Notes: generated by a model from the letters alone, not told the origin. Shown: positions 1 through 9,780, counted from the stretch's first letter. The stretch: DNA of 64,000 bases from Paramixta manurensis (GCF_013285385.1 NZ_CP054212.1:3782001-3846000); one strand, 5' to 3'. Program-made: numbers and translations.

Positions 1-1176
1 TTCCGGAATTAGCGGGCGGCTATTGTAGTTGGATGACATTGACGCGCCATAGGCGCCGGTATCGTGAAACACCAGATAATCTCCTGGCCGGGCCACCGGC
101 AGCGCGCGGGTTTCCACCTTGCCGCCCTCCTGCTGGGTAAACACATCGCCCGATTCACACAGCGGCCCGGCGACTACGCACTCGACGGTTTTCTGCGTGT
201 CAATGTGACGCGCATCGCCCGCCAACAGTGAAATATGGTGATAGCTGCCGTACATCGCCGGGCGCATCAAGTCACTGAAGCCGGCATCAACCAAGACGAA
301 GTGGCGGCTACCCATCGCTTTCACCGCCCGCACTTGTGAGACCAGTACGCCAGCCTCCGCCACCAGAAAGCGCCCAGGCTCGATTTCCAACCTAATCGGA
401 TGCCCGAAATGCGCCGCAATACGTTCACGCGCCGCGTTCCACAACCCAAAATAGTGTTCGGTATCAATCGCCTCTTCGCCTTGATGGTAAGGAATTGATA
501 AGCCGCCGCCAGCGGAAATCGCCGCAATATCCGCGCCGAAGTGAATCACTTGGTTGACCATTGCATCACACACCTGTTCAAGGTGGCCATAGTCCACCCC
601 GGAGCCGATATGCATATGAATGCCAACCAGTTGGAGATCGTAACGCCGAATGGCCTGTAGCGCCTGCGGCAAATCACTATGCCAAATACCGTGTTTGCTG
701 TTTTCACCGCCGGTATTGGTTTTCTGGCTATGCCCATGCCCAAACCCAGGGTTCACCCGCAGCCATACGCGATGGCCGGGAGAAACGGCGCCAAGTTGAT
801 GTAGCATATCGACCGACCCGGCATTGACCGGCACCGCCAGTTCGGCGACTCGCGCCAACGTGGGCGCATCGATCACATCGGCGGTAAACACCATCTCTTC
901 GCCGCCCGGTTCAAACCCGGCCACCAACGCGCGCTCAATCTCACCGAGGGAAACCGAATCCACCTTTACGCCTTCGGCGCGCATCAGGCGCAAAATATGA
1001 ATATTTGAACAGGCCTTTTGTGCGAAACGGATGGTATCGAACTGGCGTAGCTGTTGAATACGTTGACGAATGATTTCTGCATCATAGGCCCAAAATGGCC
1101 CGTCATAATGGCGCGCCAGCGGCAGCAGGTTTTGCGCAGTCAGCGCGGTTTCGGTGTTATCGAGTGAACGTGGCAT
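1..1176 (-). CDS. lysA: Diaminopimelate decarboxylase (3' end outside window)
   Basis: LysA removes the D-carboxyl of meso-diaminopimelate to give L-lysine, the last step of lysine synthesis, in the cytosol with pyridoxal phosphate. 392 codons are open from ATG at 1176 with no stop, so roughly the last 28 residues (the family has about 420) lie beyond the window edge. The PLP lysine is Lys54 in FAQKACSN. The HMHIGSG and GGGLSIPY phosphate-binding segments, the EPGRF motif and the CESGD motif near the C-terminus are all present. The gene is divergent from lysR, its usual activator, across 113 bp. The truncation is an artefact of the window. Confidence 0.97.
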   Translation of the reverse strand, partial: MPRSLDNTETALTAQNLLPLARHYDGPFWAYDAEIIRQRIQQLRQFDTIRFAQKACSNIHILRLMRAEGVKVDSVSLGEIERALVAGFEPGGEEMVFTADVIDAPTLARVAELAVPVNAGSVDMLHQLGAVSPGHRVWLRVNPGFGHGHSQKTNTGGENSKHGIWHSDLPQALQAIRRYDLQLVGIHMHIGSGVDYGHLEQVCDAMVNQVIHFGADIAAISAGGGLSIPYHQGEEAIDTEHYFGLWNAARERIAAHFGHPIRLEIEPGRFLVAEAGVLVSQVRAVKAMGSRHFVLVDAGFSDLMRPAMYGSYHHISLLAGDARHIDTQKTVECVVAGPLCESGDVFTQQEGGKVETRALPVARPGDYLVFHDTGAYGASMSSNYNSRPLIPE

Positions 1177-1289
1177 AACAATCTCCCTGGTAGTCCGTCT
1201 ATTACGCCATAATCGAGGATTATCGAAAAATATCTGTTTTGAGCCATGCTATGCAAATATGATATAGCTCTGATTAGGGAGAACCTCTT
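1177..1289. promoter_or_regulatory. lysA/lysR divergent promoter region with candidate LysR operator
   Basis: The 113-bp divergent spacer holds a 15-bp inverted repeat at 1209-1223 (ATAATC, 3-bp spacer, GATTAT), the kind of dyad LysR-type activators bind between their own gene and the target gene. The lysR ribosome site AGGGAGA lies at about 1276-1282. Assignment of the dyad to LysR is inference from position and symmetry. Confidence 0.55.
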
Positions 1290-2210
1290 ATGGCGGCGAT
1301 TAATTTACGACATATCGAAATCTTTCATGCGGTAATGACCAGCGGTAATCTGACTGAGGCGGCGGCCATGTTGCACACTTCTCAGCCGACGGTCAGCCGT
1401 GAACTGGCGCGTTTTGAAAAGCTGATTGGCCTGCAACTGTTTGAACGTGTACGCGGGCGGCTGCACCCGACCGTACAGGGGTTGCGCTTGTTTGAAGAGG
1501 TGCAACGCTCGTGGTACGGCCTTGATCGCATTATTAACGCCGCAGAAGGCTTGCGTCAGTTTCGCCAGGGCGAACTTTCCATTGCCTGTCTACCGGTTTT
1601 TTCTCAGTCGCTGTTGCCGCTGCTGTGCCAGCCGTTTTTGCAACGTTATCCTGACCTGAGTCTGAATATCATTCCGCAAGAGTCACCACTGTTGGAAGAG
1701 TGGCTGTCAGCGCAACGCCACGATTTAGGTTTAACCGAAAATCTGCAGACACCCGCGGGTACCGATCGCATAGAATTACTGACGCTGAATGAGGTGTGTG
1801 TCCTCCCGCAGCAGCACCCTTTAGCCAGCCGGGAGCAGTTAACGCCGCAAGATTTTGCCGCAGAGAATTATATTAGCTTGTCGCGGAGCGATAGTTACCG
1901 ACAGTTGCTGGATGCGTTGTTTCATGAACAAGGCGTTCAACGCAGAATGGTGATGGAAACGCATAGCGCAGCATCGGTGTGCGCGATGGTAAAAGCAGGG
2001 ATTGGCATTTCGGTGGTTAATCCACTGACGGCTCTGGATTATGCCGATAGCGGCGTGGCAATCAGGCGTTTCAGCGTGGCGGTTCCCTTCACCGTCAGCC
2101 TGATTCGCCCACGCCATCGCCCGGCCTCGGCGCTGGTAGAAGCCTTCAGCCGCCATCTACAGCAGCATTGTGGGCTATTCCGCCAGCGCCTGGAGCATTT
2201 ATTGCATTAA
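1290..2210 (+). CDS. lysR: LysR, transcriptional activator of lysA
   Basis: LysR is the founding member of the LysR family. It activates lysA when diaminopimelate is present and lysine is scarce. The 306-residue protein has an N-terminal winged helix-turn-helix (about residues 5-64, with NLTEAAAMLHTSQPTVSREL as the recognition part) and a periplasmic-binding-like effector domain (about 90-300). The length matches the family (about 310). It lies divergent to lysA and its last 4 bp overlap the end of the convergent MFS gene. Confidence 0.95.
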   Translation: MAAINLRHIEIFHAVMTSGNLTEAAAMLHTSQPTVSRELARFEKLIGLQLFERVRGRLHPTVQGLRLFEEVQRSWYGLDRIINAAEGLRQFRQGELSIACLPVFSQSLLPLLCQPFLQRYPDLSLNIIPQESPLLEEWLSAQRHDLGLTENLQTPAGTDRIELLTLNEVCVLPQQHPLASREQLTPQDFAAENYISLSRSDSYRQLLDALFHEQGVQRRMVMETHSAASVCAMVKAGIGISVVNPLTALDYADSGVAIRRFSVAVPFTVSLIRPRHRPASALVEAFSRHLQQHCGLFRQRLEHLLH

Positions 2211-3370
2211 GCGCGTACCGTCTGAGCCTGCCCGCCAGCACGGCGGAACGTGATGAGACAAATCACCAGCCCCATCGCCGCCAATACCGCAGCAGCCACC
2301 GGCACCGTGGTTAAACCTAACCCTTTGCCAATAACCGCGCCGCCAACCCAAGCGCCCAGCGCATTTCCGATATTAAAGGCGGAAATGTTAAGGGTAGAGA
2401 CCAGATTCGGCGCCTCTTTGCCATGGCGCACCACGTTAATTTGCAAACCTGGTACGGTCGCAAATGTCGCCATCGCCCACAGGAACAAGGTGATTTCTGC
2501 CAACCACAGCGCATGGCTGGTCCAACTGAAAATCAACGAGAAAATGGCAATCAGCGAAAAGCTCAACATCAGGCTAAGGGAAACTTTTCTATCCGCCAGC
2601 TTACCGCCAAGGATATTCCCCACGGTCAAACCGCCGCCAATCAGGAACAGTGTCCAGCTCACGCCACGATCGCTGATGCCGGTCACCTGCAACAACATCG
2701 GCGCGATGTAGCTAAACAACGCAAACATCGAGCCAGCGAAAAATACCGTCATCAGTAGCGATAACCACAGTTTACCGTTTGCCAGCGCGCTAATTTCACT
2801 GCCCAGATGGACGGGTTTTTCATTGTTGTTGTTCGGCAGGCTGACAATCAAGGCGATAAACGCCAACACGCCAATGACCGAGACGCCCCAGAAAGTGGCG
2901 CGCCAGCCGAAGAGTTGCCCGAACCAGGTGCCTAAAGGAACGCCCAGCACGTTAGCCAACGTTAAACCAGTAAACATCAGCGCGACCGCCGAAGCCTGAC
3001 GACCCGGCGCCACCAAACTGGCGGCGACCACCGCGCCAATACCGAAGAAAGCGCCGTGACACAGTGCGGTAATCACGCGGGCCAGCATCAGTAAGTTATA
3101 GCTATATGCCATTGCACACAGCACATTCCCGATAATGAATATCGCCATCAGCAGCATCAGCGTGCGCTTACGCGGCAGTTTTGCCGTTAACAACGCCATA
3201 ATTGGCGCGCCGATCGCCACACCTAACGCATAGCCGCTAATCAACCAGCCCGCGGAAGGTATTGAAACCTGGAGGTCTTTCGCCACCTCTGGCAACAATC
3301 CCATAATGACAAACTCGGTGGTGCCAATAGCGAACGCGCTTAGCGCTAACGCCAGTAATGAAACAGGCAT
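2207..3370 (-). CDS. MFS transporter, DHA1 family (AraJ/YdhP-like efflux pump)
   Basis: This is a 387-residue 12-helix major facilitator protein. The N-terminus carries the DHA1 signature AIGTTEFVIMGLLP, a loop 2-3 basic segment (KLPRKR) follows, and motif C-like glycine/proline helices (GLTLANVLGVPLGTW) sit near residue 145. By recalled similarity it resembles E. coli YdhP and AraJ more than the drug pumps Bcr or EmrD. The substrate cannot be read from the sequence; sugars, purines or small toxins are possible. It sits where E. coli has no gene between lysR and ygeA. Convergent 4-bp overlap with lysR. Confidence 0.85.
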   Translation of the reverse strand: MPVSLLALALSAFAIGTTEFVIMGLLPEVAKDLQVSIPSAGWLISGYALGVAIGAPIMALLTAKLPRKRTLMLLMAIFIIGNVLCAMAYSYNLLMLARVITALCHGAFFGIGAVVAASLVAPGRQASAVALMFTGLTLANVLGVPLGTWFGQLFGWRATFWGVSVIGVLAFIALIVSLPNNNNEKPVHLGSEISALANGKLWLSLLMTVFFAGSMFALFSYIAPMLLQVTGISDRGVSWTLFLIGGGLTVGNILGGKLADRKVSLSLMLSFSLIAIFSLIFSWTSHALWLAEITLFLWAMATFATVPGLQINVVRHGKEAPNLVSTLNISAFNIGNALGAWVGGAVIGKGLGLTTVPVAAAVLAAMGLVICLITFRRAGGQAQTVRA

Positions 3371-3777
3371 GTCTCACTCTCCAAAACAGATAATTGCACA
3401 CGTCAGGCAGGGCTTTTCTCACCGGAAAAGCGGTTTGGGTGACGGATTATAAACGTCACTATAATTTGATCTTCGTCACATTTGCTATTTAACCATAGCC
3501 CATCTTTGGCTTACAGCCCGCCCAACGCAAGGGTCTGTTGCTTCTCGCGCAATAATCGCGCCGTTACGGCGATTTTTAGCACGCTTTAGGATGATTCCGC
3601 CCGTAACACAGCGTTCGTTTCGCTAAGATTAACGCTGTTTCTCGCCACACGGAGCATGGTTGCACGCTTTTCTCCTGCCCGGCGACCGTCTAAAGATTAG
3701 CCGTTTACTGCCGATACCTCGTCAATGGATTCACCAAGCGAAAAGCGGTGCTTGATAATCAATCTCGAGGAGAGAAG
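3371..3777. other. Intergenic region between the MFS gene and the lipoprotein gene
   Basis: About 407 bp between divergent genes. It presumably contains both promoters. I see no convincing RNA gene, repeat or coding frame. The only clear signal is the ribosome site GAGGAGAGAAG directly before the ATG at 3778. Confidence 0.5.
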
Positions 3778-4401
3778 ATGCGACTTATAGTGGCCTCCCT
3801 GGCCTTAATCCTGACCGGATGCTCCGTTGGAAAGTACGAGTACAGTAAGGAAGCACAACAGCGTGTAGACATGACTGTCACCGGTATCCCCACGGTACTT
3901 GGGTTGGGGACGTTGGGCACCACCATTCCCTTAACGCCGGAATATAGCCTTACGGCGGCGCATGTCGCCAAATTCTCGCTCTACAAGGTGAAGGCGTATC
4001 ACCCGGAGTGCGACCTGGCGATTGTCTACCATAAAAATGATGAACAAAATCTGCCGCCGCATTTTCGTAACGGACATATGGGCGACAAGATTAACCTCTA
4101 TGGTTACAGCTTCTACTCAGCCATGCCTGTCGCCTCGACCGGGACTAATTTGGTCAATACCCATATGCAAAACGAATGGAATAAGATGGGCTGCGTGGTG
4201 GTGGCGGCGAACGCTGGGGTCGTGAAGGGCATGTCAGGCGGCGCGGTATATAACGCCACCGATGACAGCATCGGCGGCGTTATTGTGGGTTATACCAGTA
4301 AAATCAATGATAAATCCGGGAAGACGCTCTATAAAGATGTGGCGTTATACGTCCCCTACGCACGTTTTAAAGACTGGCTGGATGAGAACATTAAATCGTA
4401 A
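3778..4401 (+). CDS. Putative trypsin-like serine protease lipoprotein
   Basis: The 207-residue product starts with a lipoprotein signal (MRLIVASLAL then lipobox LTGC, Cys15; the next residue is Ser, which predicts outer-membrane sorting). The remainder shows a trypsin-fold pattern in the correct order: His62 in SLTAAHV, Asp79 in CDLAIVYH and Ser153 in GMSGGAVY, with GVIVGYT following. This implies an S1-like protease or a protease-fold protein anchored in the envelope. The GTG at 3748 is an alternative start, but ATG 3778 has a strong Shine-Dalgarno sequence and gives the clean signal peptide. I do not recognise a named gene. It lies beside ygeA, about where E. coli carries araE. Confidence 0.75.
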   Translation: MRLIVASLALILTGCSVGKYEYSKEAQQRVDMTVTGIPTVLGLGTLGTTIPLTPEYSLTAAHVAKFSLYKVKAYHPECDLAIVYHKNDEQNLPPHFRNGHMGDKINLYGYSFYSAMPVASTGTNLVNTHMQNEWNKMGCVVVAANAGVVKGMSGGAVYNATDDSIGGVIVGYTSKINDKSGKTLYKDVALYVPYARFKDWLDENIKS

Positions 4402-4402
4402 A

Positions 4403-5098
4403 CTACTCCGCCAGCATAAATTCAACGGCGCTGTGTGCATGAATCGCAGTGATATCAAAAACCGGTACCGGGCAGTCATCGGCATGCAATAGCAGGCCAA
4501 TCTCGGTACAGCCGAATATCACGCCTTGCGCGCCCTGCTCAACCAGCGTAGCGATAACCTGCTGGTAATAGCGTTTCGATGCCTCAGTGATGATTCCCTG
4601 ACAAAGTTCATCAAAAATAATCGCATTCACTTTCTGCCGGGCGGCCTCATCCGGCACGCAGGTTTCAATCGCAAACTCTTGCGCCAGCCGGCCCCGATAA
4701 AAATCCTGCTCCATGGTGTAACGGGTTCCCAGTAACGCCACACGGGCCATACCGCTGGCTTTAATCGCCGCCGCCGTGCCGTCGACGATATGTAGAAAAG
4801 GCAACCCACTCTGTGCCACAATCGGTGCCGCGACCTTATGCATGGTATTGGTACAGAGTACAATACCTTGCGCGCCCGCCTGTTTGAGCGCCAGCGCGGC
4901 ATCCGCCAGCAACTGCCCGGCTTTATCCCATTCCCCGCTGCGCTGGTATGCTTCCACCTCATGAAAATCCACGCTGTAGAGAATCAGTTTGGCGGAGTGC
5001 AATCCTCCAAGGCGCTGCTTTACGCCTTGGTTAATCAGACGATAATAAGGCACCGTCGATTCCCAACTCATTCCCCCCAATAACCCCAGCGTTTTCAT
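4403..5098 (-). CDS. ygeA: Aspartate/glutamate-family amino-acid racemase YgeA
   Basis: This is a cofactor-independent racemase of the Asp/Glu family, described in E. coli as a broad-specificity amino-acid racemase. The 231 residues hold the two half-site motifs: LCTNTMHK around residues 81-88 (Thr83 where the first catalytic residue lies) and FGCTEIGLL with Cys197. The start MKTLGLLGGMSWEST is the standard family N-terminus. The lysA-lysR-ygeA order matches E. coli. It converges with the lipoprotein gene with one base between the two stops, so transcripts may overlap. Confidence 0.92.
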   Translation of the reverse strand: MKTLGLLGGMSWESTVPYYRLINQGVKQRLGGLHSAKLILYSVDFHEVEAYQRSGEWDKAGQLLADAALALKQAGAQGIVLCTNTMHKVAAPIVAQSGLPFLHIVDGTAAAIKASGMARVALLGTRYTMEQDFYRGRLAQEFAIETCVPDEAARQKVNAIIFDELCQGIITEASKRYYQQVIATLVEQGAQGVIFGCTEIGLLLHADDCPVPVFDITAIHAHSAVEFMLAE

Positions 5099-5193
5099 AT
5101 GTTTTTTCCTTATTGGTTGCAGGAAGATGGATTTTGGCCGTCAAATTCAGCTTAGCTTTTTTTGCGCCCGGAAACATCTGGCTTTACCGTATG

Positions 5194-5225
5194 GCAATAA
5201 TGAAACGGGGCGGATAAACCGCCCC
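5194..5225 (-). terminator. Candidate Rho-independent terminator after lysS
   Basis: On the minus strand, 32 bp after the lysS stop, a GGGGCGG/CCGCCCC stem with a 5-nt loop (5207-5225) is followed by GTTTCATTATT. The T-run is weak, so the confidence is moderate. Confidence 0.55.
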
Positions 5226-5256
5226 GCGGGAAAGGAATAATTCAGCGAATACCGAA

Positions 5257-6777
5257 TTAGCGACCGGAAGGACGCAGCGCCGGGAACAGGATCACATCAC
5301 GGATGGTGTGGCTGTTGGTGAACAGCATGACCATACGGTCAATACCAATGCCCAGTCCGGCGGTCGGCGGTAAACCGTGTTCAAGTGCGGTAACGTAATC
5401 CTCATCATAGAACATCGCTTCATCATCACCGGCATCTTTGGCGTTAACCTGTTGCTGGAAACGCTCGGCCTGATCTTCCGCATCATTCAGTTCCGAGAAA
5501 CCATTACCAATTTCACGCCCGCCGATAAAGAACTCAAAGCGATCGGTAATTTCCGGGTTAAGGTCATTACGACGCGCCAGCGGTGAAACCTCTGCCGGGT
5601 ATTCGGTAATAAACGTCGGTTGGATCAGATGGCTTTCCGCCGTCTCTTCGAAGATCTCAGTGACGACACGCCCCAGGCCCCAGCTCTTTTCAACTTTAAT
5701 GCCGATTGACTGAGCAATGGCAACCGCTTTCTCAAAGTCATCCAAATCCGCCAGGTTGGTTTCCGGACGATATTTCAGAATGGCTTCTTTCATCGTCAGT
5801 TTTTCAAATGGCTTACCGAAGTCAAAAGTTTGCTCGCCATAAGGCACCACCGTGGTGCCTAACACCTCTTGCGCCAGGGTACGGAACAGACTCTCGGTTA
5901 ACTCAATCAGATCCCGATAATCCGCATAGGCCATATAGAGTTCCATCATGGTGAACTCCGGATTATGGCGCGGCGAAATCCCTTCGTTACGGAAGTTACG
6001 GTTGATTTCGAAAACGCGGTCAAACCCGCCAACCACCAGACGCTTAAGATAGAGCTCCGGCGCAATACGCAGATACATATCAATATCCAGCGCATTGTGA
6101 TGGGTGATAAACGGACGGGCGGAAGCGCCGCCTGGGATCACCTGCATCATCGGCGTTTCAACTTCCATAAAGTCGCGACCAACCATAAAGCGGCGAATGC
6201 CCGCCATGATTTTGGAGCGCACTTTAAAGGTCTGACGCGATTCATCATTAGCAATCAGATCGAGATAACGCTGGCGATAACGCGTTTCCTGATCGGCCAA
6301 ACCGTGGAATTTATCCGGCAGCGGACGCAATGCTTTGGTCAGTAAGCGCAGTTCGGTACAGTGGATCGACAGCTCACCGGTTTTGGTTTTAAACAACTTA
6401 CCGCGCGCGCCGAGAATATCGCCCAGATCCCACTTTTTAAATTGCTCGTTATAAATGCCTTCCGGCAGATCGTCACGCGCCACGTAGAGCTGGATACGGC
6501 CGCCGACATCCTGCAATGTCACGAAGGAGGCTTTCCCCATAATGCGGCGTGTCATCATACGGCCCGCCACGCTGACCTCAATATTCAGCGCTTCCAGCTC
6601 TTCATTCTCTTTGCCGTCATACTTCTCATGCAGCACGTCGGCGGTAGTATCGCGGCGAAAATCGTTCGGAAACGCCACGCCATTTTCACGCAACGCGCTA
6701 AGTTTTTCGCGACGCGCTTTCAGTTCATTGTTAAGCTCAAGCGCGGCGTCAGCGCCCTGCGGTTGTTGTTCAGACAT
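5257..6777 (-). CDS. lysS: Lysyl-tRNA synthetase, class II
   Basis: LysS charges tRNA-Lys with lysine. The 506-residue protein has an N-terminal OB-fold anticodon-binding domain (about 65-145) and the class II catalytic core. Motif 2 is visible as FRNEGISPRHNPEF and motif 3 as GLGIGIDRMVML near the C-terminus, and length matches E. coli LysS (505). It lies 9 bp after prfB on the same strand, the conserved prfB-lysS operon, with recJ upstream. Only one lysyl-tRNA synthetase gene is in this window, so a second copy (lysU) elsewhere cannot be excluded. Confidence 0.98.
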   Translation of the reverse strand: MSEQQPQGADAALELNNELKARREKLSALRENGVAFPNDFRRDTTADVLHEKYDGKENEELEALNIEVSVAGRMMTRRIMGKASFVTLQDVGGRIQLYVARDDLPEGIYNEQFKKWDLGDILGARGKLFKTKTGELSIHCTELRLLTKALRPLPDKFHGLADQETRYRQRYLDLIANDESRQTFKVRSKIMAGIRRFMVGRDFMEVETPMMQVIPGGASARPFITHHNALDIDMYLRIAPELYLKRLVVGGFDRVFEINRNFRNEGISPRHNPEFTMMELYMAYADYRDLIELTESLFRTLAQEVLGTTVVPYGEQTFDFGKPFEKLTMKEAILKYRPETNLADLDDFEKAVAIAQSIGIKVEKSWGLGRVVTEIFEETAESHLIQPTFITEYPAEVSPLARRNDLNPEITDRFEFFIGGREIGNGFSELNDAEDQAERFQQQVNAKDAGDDEAMFYDEDYVTALEHGLPPTAGLGIGIDRMVMLFTNSHTIRDVILFPALRPSGR

Positions 6778-6786
6778 GTCGGTTCC

Positions 6787-7885
6787 TTATAACCCTGCTT
6801 TCAAACTTGCTTCAATAAATCGATCCAGGGCGCCGTCCAGCACCGCCTGCGTGTTGCGCGTTTCAACGCCGGTACGCAGATCTTTAATGCGAGAGTCATC
6901 CAGCACATATGAGCGGATCTGGCTGCCCCAACCGATATCGGATTTATTATCTTCCAGCGCCTGCTTCTCGGCATTTTTCTTTTGCATCTCAAGCTCGTAC
7001 AGCTTTGCCTTCATCTGCTTCATCGCTTGATCTTTGTTTTTATGCTGCGAGCGATCATTCTGACACTGGGTGACGGTATTGGTAGGAATATGGGTAATAC
7101 GCACAGCCGATTCGGTGCGGTTAACGTGCTGACCACCGGCGCCTGAGGCACGATAAACGTCAATCCGCAAATCTGCCGGGTTAATCTCAATATCAATATC
7201 GTCATCCACTTCCGGGTAGACAAACGCCGAACTGAATGAGGTATGGCGACGACCGCCGGAATCAAACGGGCTTTTCCGTACCAAACGGTGCACGCCGGTT
7301 TCTGTCCGCAACCAGCCAAAGGCATACTCACCCGCAATACGGATAGTGGCTGATTTAATGCCTGCGACTTCGCCTTCTGACTCTTCAATAACTTCGGTTT
7401 TGAAACCTTTGTCTTCCGCCCAACGCAGGTACATACGTAACAGCATGCTGGCCCAGTCTTGCGCTTCGGTTCCGCCGGAACCGGCCTGCAGGTCAATATA
7501 GCAATCGGCGCTGTCGTACTCGCCGGAGAACATGCGGCGGAATTCCAGTTCGCCGAGCTTTTTCTCCAGGCCATCCAGTTCGACGATGGTTTCGTTAAAG
7601 GTATCTTCATCGTCAGCTTCGACCGCGAGTTCTAGCAGGCCGGAGACGTCTTCCAGACCCTGGGTCATCTGGTCAAGCGTATCGACTATCGCTTCGAGCG
7701 AGGAACGTTCTTTACCCAGCGCTTGCGCGCGCTCAGGTTCATTCCACACGTCAGGTTGTTCTAGTTCTGCGTTAACCTCTTCCAGGCGCTCTTTTTTTGA
7801 ATCATAGTCAAAGATACCCCCTAAGAACGTCGCTACGCTCCGTCAGGTCCTGGATACGGTTTTTTACCGGATTAATTTCAAACAT
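6787..7885 (-). CDS. prfB: Peptide chain release factor 2 with programmed +1 frameshift
   Basis: RF2 recognises UGA and UAA and triggers peptidyl-tRNA hydrolysis. Codons 1-25 run from ATG 7885 to CTT (7813-7811), then an in-frame TGA (7810-7808). Skipping one T (7810) continues in the main frame from 7809 to the stop at 6787, giving 365 residues, the E. coli length. The slippery site is the classic AGGGGG-TAT-CTT-TGA-C, whose internal Shine-Dalgarno-like AGGGGG promotes the shift. Main-frame motifs include SPF (stop-codon recognition) in RKSPFDSGG and GGQ (catalysis) in GAGGQHVNRTES. Low RF2 lets ribosomes slip, so the gene autoregulates. Confidence 0.98.
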
Positions 7886-8043
7886 GGTGTCCAAATCTAT
7901 TTAAGAAGGAATGACTAAAATTTAATTAGTCAGTTTAACTGAAATAGCAGACGGTTTGTAGAGGATGGGCAGCGCCGCTGATGACATTTTCAGCGCGCTA
8001 CCGCTCCAGGCTCAGTACCGGGGTTATTTCATTTCGGTCACGG
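7886..8043. other. recJ-prfB spacer
   Basis: 158 bp between recJ and prfB, same strand. prfB in E. coli also has its own promoter here. I see no strong terminator, and the ribosome site before prfB ATG (TTGGACACC) is weak. Confidence 0.4.
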
Positions 8044-9774
8044 TTAGAGTGGCCATAGATGCTCGATGATCAATTGCACGCTACGGTTGCCGCGGTACTC
8101 ATTAATATCCAGCTTATACGCCAGTTCAACCTGACGAACGCTAGCATCTGGCCATTGAGTCGTATCAATATTAAACGCGATGCCATCCAGCAGCGGGCCG
8201 CCGCCGAGCGGCTCGACCATCACTTTTAAGTGGCGTTCGCCCACCAGCCGCTGCTGTAACAATGTAAACTTACCGTCGAACAGCGGCTCGGGAAATGCCT
8301 GCCCCCACGGCCCCGCCTCACGCAGTAACTCCGCAGTGGGGAGCGCCAGTTCCTGACCCGCCAGCTCACCATCAGACCAGATCACGCCCTGCAACGCATC
8401 ACTGTCCAGCCATTCACCCACTAAGTCGGCAAAACGCTGGCGAAACGCATCGAATTTCGCCGCCTCCAGCGAGAGGCCTGCGGCCATCGCATGGCCGCCG
8501 AACTTCAACATCAACCCCGGATTTAGCGTATCTAACCGTTCCAGGGCATCACGCATATGTAGCCCGGCAATAGAGCGCCCGGAACCTTTTAGCGTGCCAT
8601 CACCGGCGGGCGCAAAAGCAATCACCGGGCGGTGAAAACGCTCTTTTAAGCGTGAAGCTAAAATGCCCACCACCCCTTGATGCCACTCCGGGTGGTACAT
8701 GGCGATGCCTAGCGGCAACGTTTCGCTGGCGCTCTCCAGTTGCTGACACAGCGCCAGCGCCTCGGCCTGCATCCCCTGCTCAATCTCTTTTCGCGTTTGG
8801 TTGAGGGCATCCAGTTCACTCGCCAGCATCCGCGCCTGCCCGAGGTCTTCACTCAGCAACAGCGCTACGCCGACCGACATATCATCCAGCCGCCCCGCCG
8901 CATTCAGGCGCGGGCCAAGCGCAAAACCCAGATCGCTGGCCGCTACCTGGCGAGCATCGCGATTCGCCACTTCCAGCAACGCACGGATACCCGGGCGACA
9001 TTTACCGGCGCGGATACGGCCCAAACCTTGCCACACCAAAATGCGGTTATTCGCATCCAGCGGAACCACATCGGCTACCGTGCCTAACGCCACTAAGTCA
9101 AGCAACTCAGCGAGGTTGGGAACCGCGATCCCCTGCTCAAACCAACCCTGCTCACGTAAATGCGCCCGCAGCGCCAGCATCAGATAAAACGCTACGCCGA
9201 CACCGGCCAGCGAGCGGGAAGGAAACTGACAATCTGCCAGGTTCGGATTAACGATCGCGTCCGCCTCTGGCAACGTTTCGCCCGGCAGATGATGGTCGGT
9301 AATCAGGACCGGAATCCCTTTTTGATGAGCGCAGGTTACGCCGGCATGGGACGAAATCCCATTGTCCACCGTAACGATCATTTCCGCGCCGCGCGCCGCC
9401 GCCTGCTCAACCACTTCAGGGCTCAGGCCGTAGCCATCTTCGAAACGGTTTGGCACCAGATATTCGATATTGCGCCCGCCCATACGGCGCAAGGCCAGTA
9501 CGGCAAGCGCGGTACTGGTGGCACCGTCGGCATCGAAATCGCCAACGATCATGATGCGCCGCTGATCCGCCAAGGCCTGATGTAATAGCTCGACGGCCGC
9601 CTGAATACCGCTAAGGGATTGGTATGAAAGTAAATTCTTCGCACTGCGATCCAGCTCGCGGTCCTGACAGACTCCGCGCTGTGCGTACAACCGGCGCAAT
9701 AAAGGGTGCAGTTCTGCTGACAGAATGACATTCGCCGCCGCCTCGCGGCGACGGAGTTGAGTTGACTTATTCAC
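8044..9774 (-). CDS. recJ: Single-stranded-DNA-specific exonuclease RecJ
   Basis: RecJ degrades single-stranded DNA 5' to 3' in recombination (RecF pathway), mismatch repair and base excision repair. The 576-residue protein is a DHH-superfamily phosphoesterase: motif I DFDADGATS (about residue 80), motif II VTVDNG, the motif III signature ITDHHLPGE, then a DHHA1 domain containing the LKFGGHAMAAGLSL glycine motif, and a C-terminal OB-type domain. Length matches E. coli (577). Its start is 6 bp downstream of the dsbC stop, so the two genes are probably cotranscribed. Confidence 0.97.
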   Translation of the reverse strand: MNKSTQLRRREAAANVILSAELHPLLRRLYAQRGVCQDRELDRSAKNLLSYQSLSGIQAAVELLHQALADQRRIMIVGDFDADGATSTALAVLALRRMGGRNIEYLVPNRFEDGYGLSPEVVEQAAARGAEMIVTVDNGISSHAGVTCAHQKGIPVLITDHHLPGETLPEADAIVNPNLADCQFPSRSLAGVGVAFYLMLALRAHLREQGWFEQGIAVPNLAELLDLVALGTVADVVPLDANNRILVWQGLGRIRAGKCRPGIRALLEVANRDARQVAASDLGFALGPRLNAAGRLDDMSVGVALLLSEDLGQARMLASELDALNQTRKEIEQGMQAEALALCQQLESASETLPLGIAMYHPEWHQGVVGILASRLKERFHRPVIAFAPAGDGTLKGSGRSIAGLHMRDALERLDTLNPGLMLKFGGHAMAAGLSLEAAKFDAFRQRFADLVGEWLDSDALQGVIWSDGELAGQELALPTAELLREAGPWGQAFPEPLFDGKFTLLQQRLVGERHLKVMVEPLGGGPLLDGIAFNIDTTQWPDASVRQVELAYKLDINEYRGNRSVQLIIEHLWPL

Positions 9775-9780
9775 TAAAAC

